DNA from: Stentor coeruleus
Lineage: Eukaryota; Ciliophora; Heterotrichea; Heterotrichida; Stentoridae
Assembly (NCBI GenBank): GCA_001970955.1
Contig: MPUH01000029.1
Coordinates: forward strand, 91,646 to 155,645
Length of the DNA stretch: 64,000 bases
Direction of reading: 5' to 3'
The position numbers and the translations under genes were made by a program. Positions 1 to 9,277 of this stretch are shown here, piece by piece; position 1 is the stretch's first letter; every line of letters starts with the position of its first letter. The notes under the pieces are model-generated. The model saw only the letters and a list, made by a program, of their open reading frames with translations. It did not search any database and was not told the origin of the DNA.

Positions 1-310
1 ATTATTGTGTAAGATTTTATAGTTTGGAAATACAAATAGCTTATTATCTAAGTAGTTTAATATTTACTTTAACAATTTTTATCATATCTATATGCTTATA
101 GAAGAGTTTTAAATCTATAAGATTGTTTTGCTTTGATTATATCTTAAACTATGATAAAATTCTCTTGACTAAAAAATTCTACCTTTATTTTTGATAATAT
201 CATCATCAACTTTCCTTAAACATAAAATTTTATACAAAAGCCTTATCTATCTAAATCTTATAAATAAAATATCAATTCTATGACATAGACTTTTAAATGT
301 CCAAGGTCAA
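1..310. other. 5' intergenic flank
   Basis: AT-rich non-coding DNA with no recognisable gene. The last 150 bases are C-rich and G-poor, the composition seen in front of other plus-strand genes here. No telomere repeat is present at the window edge. Confidence 0.6.
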
Positions 311-703
311 ATGGATATAAATATGTATACGCCCACTGATGAGCTTATGCTGCATTCCCAACGTGCTTTCGACATATGCCGTGACCAAGTCTATAACTAT
401 GAAGATTGCCGCCAGTTGGACTATTCTGGTGTTCCAAACCCATCTTTATGTTCTAAAGAAACCTATGATCTTATGAGCTGTTATAACAAAGCAGAAGAAA
501 CTGAGCCTATATGCATGCATGCTTTCAGGAAATACAAAGAATGCTCTTTTCAATATTCAGGGAACTTGGTTCATTGTGAAAAGGAAATGCATGAGTTTAA
601 TCTTTGTCAAGAAAAGCCTAAATGGTATGCTGAAAATGTGTATGAAGAAAGTTCAAAAAACTTTCCATTATATTCATCGGTATGGAAACGACCTTTCGTT
701 TAG
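311..703 (+). CDS. Quadruple CX9C mitochondrial protein, NDUFA8-like
   Basis: A 130-residue protein with four evenly placed CX9C pairs: C23/C33, C47/C57, C68/C78 and C89/C99. Two tandem twin-CX9C (CHCH) modules are the hallmark of proteins imported into the mitochondrial intermembrane space by the Mia40 disulfide relay. Among known families, the complex I accessory subunit NDUFA8 has exactly four CX9C motifs, so an NDUFA8-like role in complex I is the best guess. The protein is shorter than human NDUFA8 (about 172 aa). There is no presequence, as expected for Mia40 substrates. The cysteine pattern is directly visible; the NDUFA8 identity is inferred from it, and another multi-CX9C protein is possible. 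Single exon, stop TAG. Confidence 0.75.
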   Translation: MDINMYTPTDELMLHSQRAFDICRDQVYNYEDCRQLDYSGVPNPSLCSKETYDLMSCYNKAEETEPICMHAFRKYKECSFQYSGNLVHCEKEMHEFNLCQEKPKWYAENVYEESSKNFPLYSSVWKRPFV

Positions 704-1751
704 TCTAACTAATTATAGCTAGATATTAGGGGGAAAAAACATGATTATCTAAGGGATTTTAAGTATGGAAATATGGTGTTGTATTTTAAAACAATCATCA
801 TGGTTTTGGATAGGATTGAATAGTTTTTAGAGTTTTTTTTTTGGATTTTATTATGTATTTTGTAGGATGGGAATTTTTTGAAAAAGTTTTAATGCATTTT
901 ATCGGCTTTTGGAAAAAAAATTTAGATGATTTGATGAATTTTTAGGTTTTTAGAGTTTTTGTTTAGGGGAAAGGAAAAGTTAGAGTTTTTGGGATGGTTT
1001 TGGTTAGGAGATTGAGAGATGAAAAGATTTTGGAGATTTGGAAGAAAATTTGACTTTGGGGTTGGAAATTTCCTAACAAAATGCTGATGGGTGTGGTTGA
1101 TAAGCTGGGATGATTTTGAAGAATATGGGTTTTTGTCTCTAGGAATGATAAAATTGTATTTTTTATCTAATATTTCAGCATATATATTAGGGATAAATAC
1201 CTTTGGCTTAAAGCTATTCTAGCTTGTCTTCACTTCCCATATGATCTGGAGCTTTAAAATTGTAGTGATTGATATAAATTATTTTGTGTTAACTTTTTTT
1301 CCCTAATTGAAAGTATAATGATTTATAGTAATAAACAATTAGAATTTAGGTTTTTAAAGGTAGATTGCACTGTAGTATTGCCAAGCTAGATATTTTATTT
1401 TGTGAATCAGTTGGGATTATATTCACTAAAAACCTAAGTTATGATCTTTTATCAAAGGTCAGAGGGATAAAAGCTTAAAAATATTCTCATGATCCTCAAG
1501 TCTTAAGATTAGATATTTGTGATGCTGTTAATATATTACAACATATTTATATTATCTCTCATATATAACAATATCAATCTCTAAATATTTTCGGTATTAT
1601 TTCCCTTATTAAATTATTCATCAAAAAGACATATAAAATCCCATAATATCATAATTCACCTTAATATAATCTTTAACACAATAAATTTTCCTATTTTTTT
1701 ATCTATGCATACAATATAAGAATTAAAACTTTAAAACTTAATAACAAATAA
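704..1751. other. Intergenic region without recognised gene
   Basis: About 1 kb of AT-rich DNA. The left 450 bases are strikingly G/T-rich on the plus strand, typical of 3' flanks here. The right 250 bases are C-rich, like a 5' flank for the ribosomal protein gene that follows. Multiple stops in all frames; no RNA gene seen. Confidence 0.5.
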
Positions 1752-2198
1752 ATGGTAAAGGGAGATTCCACTTTATCAATGAACCTAAGGCAATACTATG
1801 TAGCAGGCCGAAAACTCCCTTCAGAAACTGACCTAAACCCAGCGATTTACCGAATGAAATTATTTGCCACTGATGAAATTAGGGCAAAGTCTAGATTCTG
1901 GTATTTCGCTAAAAGGCTTAACAAAATCAAAACTGCTCATAGAGAGATTGTCTCAGTAGAAGAAATTATTGAGAAAAACACTGATCATGTTAAAACCTAT
2001 GGGATTTCTATAAGATATGAAACTAGAAATGGTATGACTAATATGTATAGAGAGTATAGAGATACTTCTCTATGTGGAGCTGTTGGGCACATGTATCAAG
2101 ATATGGCTGGAAGACATAGGGTAAGAGCTGAGACAATTCTTATCATCTGTGCAACACCATTATTACATGAAACTGTAGAACTCAATCAAAATCTTTAA
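1752..2198 (+). CDS. RPL18A: 60S ribosomal protein eL20 (L18a)
   Basis: Large-subunit ribosomal protein eL20. Residues 10-130 follow the eukaryotic family closely: an N-terminal Y-x-V-x-GRKLP stretch, an LYRM-like IYRMKLFA, the family signature AKSRFWYF (near residue 45), the SVEEIIEK segment, YGISIRYETRNG, NMYREYRD (near 97) and GAVGHMYQDMAGRHR. Animal and plant eL20 proteins are about 176 aa and end in a conserved basic tail containing an SKIKFPL-like segment. Here the frame ends at 148 residues with a tail that does not match. No 15-16 nt GT-AG intron explains the loss. Weakly tail-like residues occur in shifted frames between 2175 and 2240, so a base error or true truncation is possible. 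The family call is certain; the C-terminus is not. Confidence 0.93.
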   Translation: MVKGDSTLSMNLRQYYVAGRKLPSETDLNPAIYRMKLFATDEIRAKSRFWYFAKRLNKIKTAHREIVSVEEIIEKNTDHVKTYGISIRYETRNGMTNMYREYRDTSLCGAVGHMYQDMAGRHRVRAETILIICATPLLHETVELNQNL

Positions 2199-2280
2199 GA
2201 TCTGTTTTTGTTTCTGGGCGACCATTAGCACGTTCTCATTAATTTAGCTTATTTATTTCACAAAATGTTAGTTTTTTGAT

Positions 2281-2394
2281 ATGATAATTAAGGTATAATA
2301 TTTTAAAGATTTTGAATATATGGAATTGGTTTAAATGATAATTAAGGTATAATATTTTAAAGATTTTGAATATATGGAATTGGTTTAAATGATA
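2281..2394. repeat. 54-bp tandem duplication
   Basis: Two exact tandem copies with a period of 54 bases (2281-2334 and 2335-2388) plus six bases of a third. It lies in the 3' flank of eL20 and contains no gene. Confidence 0.9.
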
Positions 2395-3124
2395 TTATGT
2401 TGATGATAAAGATATATTTTTTAGTTTGGAATAAAAAGTTTAGCAAGTTGTAATTTTTGATTGTACAATCTAGACTTAGGTTTTGTTGCTTTTTAGTCAA
2501 TGTTTGATATAAAAAGTTTAGTTTGTTTATTTGAATAGCAAATCCACTTTTATGCTTATAGTTTTTGCCTTATAATTTAGATAAAGTTTTCTTGATTTTC
2601 AGTTTTCGAGAATCTTAGTTAAAGATTATAAGCTTTCATGATACAGTGATTTTTTAATATGAAAATATAGGTTTTTTAGCTTTCCATATGTTAGAAGGAG
2701 CTTATAACTTTTAGTTGTGGATTCGTTTAGGACTTTTTATATTTTTTATGTCTAATTGGAGAAACTCACAGTATGTGGCTAGTTCATAATTGTATTTTAG
2801 AACTCGATTGAAGTAGTTGAAGAATTTTTCGTAGTTTAAGATTTTGTATAGGAGTAGGTCGTAGACTTGTTTACAAAATTCATACTTTTTTTATTATATC
2901 ATGGATATGGGGGAGGTCTTGACTGATTTACTTAGTTTTTCTAGTTTGTATTTTATATAAATTTGAATTTTTCTTTGAGGTGTTGATTTTTTGGTTGTAG
3001 ATTGCTAGGACTTAGGTGAATCAGATGAATTTTTTATCGACTTCCTCAAAGCTCCCTGGTATTGTTTATATTAAAAACTGGAGTATTTTTGAGAAGGGTA
3101 GAAATTAAGCCTTCTACTTAAACA

Positions 3125-3265
3125 TATAAATTGAATGAAGTATAAAAATTATGATTGCTCAAAGAGGTTAAAGGAAAATGCATAAAAGATATTAAATTTT
3201 NTATAAATTGAATGAAGTATAAAAATTATGATTGCTCAAAGAGGTTAAAGGAAAATGCATAAAAG
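3125..3265. repeat. 64-bp direct repeat across an N gap
   Basis: The bases 3125-3188 recur exactly at 3202-3265, with a single N at 3201 between them. This arrangement fits two contig ends that share an overlap but were joined end to end, so it is probably an assembly artefact rather than a biological repeat. Confidence 0.85.
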
Positions 3266-3329
3266 TGCCCATTCTATAAAGTATACAGCATTAAAAATCT
3301 AGCCCGCCAACTAGAATGCCAACTTATAA

Positions 3330-3878
3330 TTATTTACGTTTAGCATTTGTTATAATAAGTCCTTGAAAGTCAGGTATTTCATCTCCATCTATAACTTCAT
3401 CTATATGTATAATAGAAGCAGTCCCGGCAATTTCTAGATCATTAACATAATTATAACTCAACATAAGTTCTTTAAACACTTGAAAATCACTGAAACTCAA
3501 AAGCATTTCAAACAAAGGTCCATCAATTTCATTCTGTCTATGCATTAACATCCTACTAAACTGTTTCATATCAACATCTTTAAGCCTTCCCTCTATATAT
3601 TTTTCTATTTCACTCTGATATTTCTGGAAAATTTCCATATAAATCAGCTTATTTTCTTCTTCATCTGTAAATTCAGAACAATAAGATTGCACAAATCGAT
3701 CTTGGATTGTGCTGAACTCGTGTGACATTACAATGTCTTCAAGTTTGCCTACAATTGTGTCGAATAAATCCTCTTCGGCACTTTGACCAAATGCTGTGAT
3801 CTCGAATTCATCATCGGATTCAATGTCCATCGGATCATCTTCTACAATGATTTCCTCTTCAATTTCTTCTGAATCCAT
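3330..3878 (-). CDS. ARL2BP: ARL2-binding protein (BART domain)
   Basis: A 182-residue protein. After an acidic N-terminal tail (1-35), residues 37-155 match the BART domain of ARL2BP: an F-D-x-I-V-G-x-LEDIVM opening, then the characteristic EENKLIY-x-x-IF followed by EKYIE, and later the DGPLFEMLLSFSDF segment. ARL2BP binds GTP-loaded Arl2/Arl3 and, in animals, works at the basal body and cilium and in mitochondria. A ciliary role fits a densely ciliated cell and the IFT52 gene about 9 kb away, but the distance implies no co-regulation. Length agrees with the family (about 160-180 aa). Single exon; the start is the first ATG before a stop-rich flank. Confidence 0.88.
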   Translation of the reverse strand: MDSEEIEEEIIVEDDPMDIESDDEFEITAFGQSAEEDLFDTIVGKLEDIVMSHEFSTIQDRFVQSYCSEFTDEEENKLIYMEIFQKYQSEIEKYIEGRLKDVDMKQFSRMLMHRQNEIDGPLFEMLLSFSDFQVFKELMLSYNYVNDLEIAGTASIIHIDEVIDGDEIPDFQGLIITNAKRK

Positions 3879-4008
3879 TAGGTTTATAAAAAAAGTGCGA
3901 AATAATCCATTAATCCTAATACAAAAATCAATAGCGGGTTTTTATATAGTATCTATTAAATATATTAAAAATATCATAATAAAAACGTAAATGCTAAAAG
4001 AAGTTTAT

Positions 4009-4920
4009 TTATGCTGGTCTTGCAATTGCTATAGCACTTTCACCCAATTGTTCAATTTTGCATTGACCAAATTGGATAAGGAAATATCCTTGCATACCCC
4101 ATGATGTTCCCCATGAATTGCTACATACCCAATAATTCACGCTTCCATTTGTACCCCAGCCAAACATTTTAACTGATTGTGCACCAACAACACCTCCTCT
4201 AACATAAGTATAAATACCTGAAGTATATGATGAGAAATCTTGATAAACTGTCATTGAAGATGCTACTGGACCATCAGTCATTATAGCAGTTTGAATAGCT
4301 GATGCAGTTTGATAATTAACTACATCTTTTATTGTGAATAATGATAAAGGTGAACCGTTGTCACATAAAGGATTACATGTTGTACTACCTGTCCAGGATT
4401 GACAACTTGTTAAACATACACCATTTTGTTGTATCCAAGTATAAACTTCACTAACAGTCCCACCTGAACATTTCATTGTTGCTGTCGAGCAGGCCATTGC
4501 GTTTTGCGCTGAGTACATCACTCCAGCATATCTACTGTTGATAATACACGCACGTTCACCCATAACTGCAGTTGAAGCAAAAGCATAGCTAGCACTACAT
4601 ACTCCTTGGTTTTGGATTGGTGTCATACAGCCAGGCCAGGTTACATTAGATAAAAATGAAGATGGGATATCTTTAAGAGAAGTATTTTCTTCAACATAAT
4701 CTATATTATTGGTTTCTGAAGTCCTAAGATCAATCATCATTCCTTTAGCTTCTTTCAATTTTAATTTTGACACCCAAGTGTGACCTGCAGTCCAAGACGT
4801 TTGAACAGAATTCACATAGTCAATATCTTCTTGAGAAAACACTATAAGATCATCCTCACTTTCTACAGACAGAGATATAGAGCATGAGATGAGAAGTAAA
4901 AACGGAACTATAAACTTCAT
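4009..4920 (-). CDS. Cathepsin B-like pseudoprotease (C1A fold)
   Basis: Secreted papain-family (C1A) protein of 303 aa with a signal peptide (about 1-18), a short prodomain and a cathepsin B-like mature domain from about residue 90. The active-site region reads QNQGVCSASYAFA where active enzymes have a QGxCGSCWAF pattern. Gln105 of the oxyanion hole is kept, but the catalytic Cys position is Ser111 and the next Trp is Tyr. The catalytic His position in the GxHAV-like segment is Gln248. The Asn of the SNSWG motif (Asn268) remains, as do several structural cysteines. Loss of both nucleophile and base in an otherwise intact frame points to a conserved non-catalytic protein rather than decay. 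The nearby cathepsin L-like gene (22933-23985) is intact and gives a contrast. Confidence 0.88.
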   Translation of the reverse strand: MKFIVPFLLLISCSISLSVESEDDLIVFSQEDIDYVNSVQTSWTAGHTWVSKLKLKEAKGMMIDLRTSETNNIDYVEENTSLKDIPSSFLSNVTWPGCMTPIQNQGVCSASYAFASTAVMGERACIINSRYAGVMYSAQNAMACSTATMKCSGGTVSEVYTWIQQNGVCLTSCQSWTGSTTCNPLCDNGSPLSLFTIKDVVNYQTASAIQTAIMTDGPVASSMTVYQDFSSYTSGIYTYVRGGVVGAQSVKMFGWGTNGSVNYWVCSNSWGTSWGMQGYFLIQFGQCKIEQLGESAIAIARPA

Positions 4921-5264
4921 ATTTATTAATTCTTTCTACATGGATATGGATGGAATAGTTTTTGTGAGTTAGAATTTTAGGTTTATTATGATTTGATAGG
5001 ATAATTAGAAGGTTTTAAGTAGTTTTAAGCTTTGCAAATTATGTGGATAGGGTTTTTTTGAGGTTAGAAAAAAATAGTCATTAGAAAATATTTTTTGTGA
5101 TTAGAGGGTGAGATATGCTTATGTATTAGGCTAAAAGGTTATTTCCCACAACATACTCTCTCATACAAAAAAAAAACTCAAAAACCTAGCACGTGCATAT
5201 TTTTTCAACTAATTCTTTTTAAAAAGTTATCATAATTCTAACAATTATCACACCAATATACATT
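4921..5264. other. Intergenic region
   Basis: About 340 bases between two minus-strand genes. The left side (5' flank of the pseudoprotease) is G/T-rich on the plus strand and the right side turns C-rich. No gene seen. Confidence 0.5.
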
Positions 5265-6557
5265 TTATCCATAAAATCTACCTCCTTTATCCTCCTTTTC
5301 ATTCCCATAACCTCTAATTTTTTCCTGCATATTTTGTATTAAAATCGCATTTTCCGAAATTTGTTTCATACACAAATCCATATAATTCTGAGCCTCCTCC
5401 ACTTTTTCAACCATTTCCTTATAACTATTCATAAGACTTTCCACTTCCTTTTTTCTCTGTTCACTCGCTGTATCTTTTCTTTCCTCAGTATCCATCAAGT
5501 CCTGCATTTTTTCTTCACTCATCATTTTTTTAGTTTTAATCACCGATTCTACAGTCAAAACTTCAACCCGACATTCTTCAAGTTCTTCTATCAAATCTCT
5601 TATTTTTTCATCTAAATCATCTCGTTCCTTATGAAGTTGTTCTTCACTTTTAACAATATCAGTTATTTGAAAAACTGTTTCTTTACGTATTGCAGAGGAA
5701 TATTCATCATATTTATCTTGCATCTCAGTGATTTTTAAAGATTTATCATCAAGTTCGCTTTGTAGCCTGAAAGCTGTATCAGTTATAAATCTTATTTTCG
5801 AGTTTAATATTGAAATATCAGCAGTGAGTCTTTCAATATAAATACTATTCTCACTGTTTTTAACTTGCATTTTATCAATATCATCATTCTCTCCTCCCCA
5901 TAAAACCACATTATCTTTATCTGATCTCAATGCTTCTTCTATCCCAACAGTTTGTTTCATATACTCTTCTTTAGCTTTTTCAATTTCCCCAGTTTTCTCA
6001 GTATATTTCTTCAAATCCCTCTCAGCTTTAAACTCAACTTCTTTAATTTCAGCAATTTTCGACTCGAGTTTCCCTAACAACTTTGCATTTTCTTCTTGCA
6101 ACTCAGTTACAACCTCGAATTTTTCTATATAAATTTTATGCAACTCATTATAAAACTCAGCTGATTCTTTGGCAAAATATTTTTCTTTACTAGCTTGAGC
6201 ATTGTTTTTAAGCTTACATAAAAGCTTTAGTAAAGATGTTGATGATATTCCTTCAATATCCCCTCCAAGAATATTTGCATCTTCAATAATCCCTTTAAGA
6301 TATTCAATAAGCTGTTCAGCTAAGAATATTTTAGCTAATGTATCAGATTCTTTTGTGTATTCTGAGATTAAAGATACAATTCTTTGCTTATTATAAAAAA
6401 AATCTTCTTGTATATGGACTTGAAGTCCTTGAGACATGGCTTGAACATCTTTTCTAAGTTTGTCGTTAATTTTTTCTAATTCGGTGTTGTGGCTTTTTAG
6501 GACTTTCTCTAAGTCTTTTGCGGCAGATAAGGTTAAAACCCAAAGCAAAAGGTTCAT
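5265..6557 (-). CDS. Long coiled-coil protein, function unknown
   Basis: A 430-residue protein that is almost entirely charged helical coiled coil (about 15-415), rich in E, K, D and L with heptad-like spacing. The first 13 residues are hydrophobic and could be a signal peptide, though a cytosolic start is also possible. The C-terminus is a short Gly/Asp/Lys-rich tail. No enzyme or binding motif was recognised. Coiled-coil proteins of this kind are common in ciliate cortex, basal bodies and fibres, but nothing here fixes a role. Single exon with no in-frame stop. Confidence 0.8.
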   Translation of the reverse strand: MNLLLWVLTLSAAKDLEKVLKSHNTELEKINDKLRKDVQAMSQGLQVHIQEDFFYNKQRIVSLISEYTKESDTLAKIFLAEQLIEYLKGIIEDANILGGDIEGISSTSLLKLLCKLKNNAQASKEKYFAKESAEFYNELHKIYIEKFEVVTELQEENAKLLGKLESKIAEIKEVEFKAERDLKKYTEKTGEIEKAKEEYMKQTVGIEEALRSDKDNVVLWGGENDDIDKMQVKNSENSIYIERLTADISILNSKIRFITDTAFRLQSELDDKSLKITEMQDKYDEYSSAIRKETVFQITDIVKSEEQLHKERDDLDEKIRDLIEELEECRVEVLTVESVIKTKKMMSEEKMQDLMDTEERKDTASEQRKKEVESLMNSYKEMVEKVEEAQNYMDLCMKQISENAILIQNMQEKIRGYGNEKEDKGGRFYG

Positions 6558-7249
6558 TTAAAATAATGACAGTTAAAAATGCTTATAAATAGTTCTTTTG
6601 ATTTAGATTAGTTTTTGATAATTTTAGTATTAAGGTTAGACTTTAGTTTTAAGATATTGTTTTTTTTTTAAGGGTATCTTTGTGTAGATTGTTATTGGAT
6701 ATATGCTGATTTTTAGAGAACTTTGAGGTTTTAGAAATTAGGAAGATTAGGGAATACTAGTTTACTTATGTTATTATCAGAAGTAAACTTTATCTAAAAA
6801 ATAATCGAGTAAGAATTATAGGAATAAAGGAATCTTGTTGTATTTCAATTATTCTTAACTCATTAAAAACAAAAGAGGTCATTTGAATGCTAGGAGCTCA
6901 AGTATGTCATGGTTTGAAGAAATTTTGGATAAATGTAGAATTTTATTATTCTATTTGATACTCATCTTAATACTACAAATAAAAAACCATAAAAACCCAA
7001 AATTAACTCACCTTAAAAATATCTTAAATAAACTTCATTATTACAAAAATATCTCCAATTCATAAACCTATTTCCTAAAACTAAAAATACCACAAAACCT
7101 TCATTATCAATTCTAAACTAAAAACTCAAACACACTCTCCTCTTCCTTCACATTATTCCCTATAAATAATCAACAATAAAATCTTTTTAACCTTATCTTA
7201 ACAATAATCTCATTAACTCCTAATCTTATAAAAATCACATAATATAAAA
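6558..7249. other. Intergenic divergent-promoter region
   Basis: Lies between a minus-strand gene on the left and a plus-strand gene on the right. Plus-strand composition switches from G/T-rich (6560-6760) to A/C-rich (6950-7249), as expected for two 5' flanks back to back. A short open frame near 6883-7065 has no support. Confidence 0.55.
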
Positions 7250-7672
7250 ATGTCATTGACCTATACAACTCAACATTACGAATGGCAGCAACGTGTTAAT
7301 AAAGAATTATACTGCTCAATGAAATTTGATAGGTAATTTCTATAAAGATTTTACAATAGCAATAGTAAAACCTATCGAAACTTACCAAATCTTCGACGAA
7401 ATCCTACCCCATCAATAACTTCACAGTGTTCAGAAAGATCTATTGATGTCCAATCAAGACAATCAGCTAAAAGACCATCAACAAGAGGGACTAGTTTTTC
7501 AAAGATAACTCATGTATCAGAAGTACCTGTAGAAAAAGAAGATACTATTTCGATGAAAAGTTATATAAAAGAACTAGAAAATCAACTAAGACAAGAAAAA
7601 ATCATGAGGATTAAATCAGAAGAGATGCTTAAAAGGTATACAAGTAGAGGAAAATATATTAGAAATACTTAA
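7250..7672 (+). CDS. Small two-exon gene, unknown protein
   Basis: Found by splicing. ATG at 7250 opens a frame of 27 complete codons that meets a stop inside a 15-nt intron (7333-7347). Removing it gives one continuous frame to TAA at 7670-7672, 135 aa in all. The protein begins MSLTYTTQHYEWQQ, has a Ser/Arg-rich middle and ends in a short coiled coil (about 95-125) with the segment SYIKELENQLRQEK. I do not recognise the family. A C-rich 5' flank and a G/T-rich 3' flank agree with the plus-strand orientation. Confidence 0.75.
7333..7347 (+). other. 15-nt intron
   Basis: GTAATTTCTATAAAG. It splits an AGA codon of the small gene at 7250-7672 and contains the in-frame stop that splicing removes. 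A at position 10 is the probable branch point. Confidence 0.85.
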
Positions 7673-9277
7673 TTAGTTTAGAGAAGGATTTTAATTATTA
7701 ATAGCAGGCTAGTTAATTGAAAATTTGAAGTTATTTTTTTTGTGAAACGAGATTTTATAAAGATTTCTTGTTGATGTGATTTGGTTTTAGGATTTTTTTT
7801 TTTACTTGTTGGTGGATGATGATTGGAAGAAGTTGATGTGGGTGTTGGGATTTTTGCTAGAGAATTTTTTTATTAAGCAGGGTAGTGCTAGATTGAGTGT
7901 TTTTTATTGGTTTTTATGAGAATATGGTTTTGTGGTTGTGTAGAGGATTTAGTGATAAAATTGGGTAATGATTTTTGATTAAAGGGTTGGTTTTGATTTT
8001 TAGGCAGATTTGTATAAAAATATTGTCTGTATGTAAGGGAAAATGATAGGTTATACTGTTTTAGAGTAGTGATTTGTGTATTTACAACAAAAAGGTAATT
8101 GTATCAGAAGAAATATTAAAAGCAATTATTTGTCCTAGTTAGTTATTGTATTATATAACAAAAACATAAATATATCAAAATCCTACAACTGTAAATTATA
8201 TCTTTCATGATCATTATTCAATATATATTATCCTTATATCCGCTAAACATAAAAACTTTACTTGAAAAAATATACTATTTCTAACACTTTCTACTTAGCA
8301 CCCTTTTTCAACATCCTAAAACTGCATCTTCTTAATAAGCACAATTCTTATATATCCGATATAAAACTTATACCCAAAACTCACCTTTTAATAATACATT
8401 AAAAAAAAAAAATTTATTATTTATTACATCTTATATCTTAAGGTATATAAATATGGTTAGTCATCCTAAAACTGCATCTTCTTAATAAGCACAATTCTTA
8501 TATATCCGATATAAAACTTATACCCATCTTAGTAAAATGAAGGTCAACAATAACCCTAAAATATAATTGTCTTCATTCTATCAAGCTTTACCATGATTAT
8601 TTACATAGCAACAAAAGAATCTTCTAAATCCAAACTGAGAAATATTTTGTATAGTATGTTGAGTAGAAGAATTTAATGGCATAGCAGCAAATCTATAACT
8701 AATATTAAAAGATAAGACTGATGTTATAAAAGGGAAAATACACAAAAGCCAAAACTGAATAAGTGTCCATACAATGAGGATTATCAATTTAAACATGAAG
8801 AATATGCTAGTATCATTAAATATATAGTAAAAAGTAATAATGAAATTGCTTTGCTCAAAACAAGAATCAATAGCATATTCAAATATAAAAAAATATATTT
8901 CCATAAAGCCCAAGTGATGTGGATGAAACTAGTAAAAAACAGTATTTTAAAAGTCCCAAAAAACCTATTTTCCAATATAAATCTTAAGCCTAGAGTTAAA
9001 ATTTCATCACAATTAAACAAAAAATTATTAATTCTTCTCATAATAGTACATATCATTATAATTGAATAAATATCAAAAAATATCAAATAATTAAAACCAT
9101 TCAGAACTTATCAAAAATAAAGCTTTTAAAACACAATATCATCCTCAAAAATATTCTCCTCCCACAAAAAAAAAATCCAAGAAAGCCTAATAAACTCATA
9201 AAACCTCATAACTAAAAATGATGCTAATTTTCTATTGTATAATTCTTTTTTAATACAAATTTAATATAAAGAAAGTA
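7673..9277. other. Intergenic region with possible gene remnant
   Basis: G/T-rich to about 8050, then C-rich. It contains a 65-bp direct repeat (8312-8376 and 8462-8526). Between 8591 and 9069 the plus strand reads as helical, charged protein pieces interrupted by stops. The last piece (8766-9069) includes EYASIIKYIVKSNNEIALLK. I could not rebuild a full gene with 15- or 16-nt introns, so this may be a decaying gene. The hydrophobic minus-strand frames over the same bases look like its antisense shadow. Confidence 0.35.
8312..8526. repeat. 65-bp direct repeat, 150 bases apart
   Basis: Bases 8312-8376 recur exactly at 8462-8526, separated by 85 bases of AT-rich DNA. No N is present. It could be a recent local duplication or an unresolved assembly overlap; the length resembles the repeats at the two N gaps. 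Confidence 0.85.

Larger units (their letters stand above)
2199..3329. other. Intergenic region with repeat and assembly gap
   Basis: AT-rich, G/T-biased DNA between eL20 and the convergent ARL2BP gene. It holds a 54-bp tandem duplication (2281-2394) and a one-N gap at 3201 with duplicated flanks. No further gene recognised. Confidence 0.5.

Noticed and set aside
2100-2240. A 25-nt GT-AG intron (starting at the GTAG near 2174) at the end of eL20
   Set aside because: Its length does not fit the 15-nt rule and splicing it does not produce a recognisable eL20 tail.
6883-7065. 60-codon open frame on the plus strand
   Set aside because: AT-rich, low-complexity, overlapping the C-rich 5' flank of the gene at 7250, with no supporting features.
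8581-9086. Two overlapping hydrophobic minus-strand frames that could form a multi-span membrane protein
   Set aside because: Joining them needs a skip of 14 or 17 bases, not the 15 seen elsewhere, and the plus strand gives a more protein-like charged reading; the hydrophobic frames are probably antisense of A-rich sequence.
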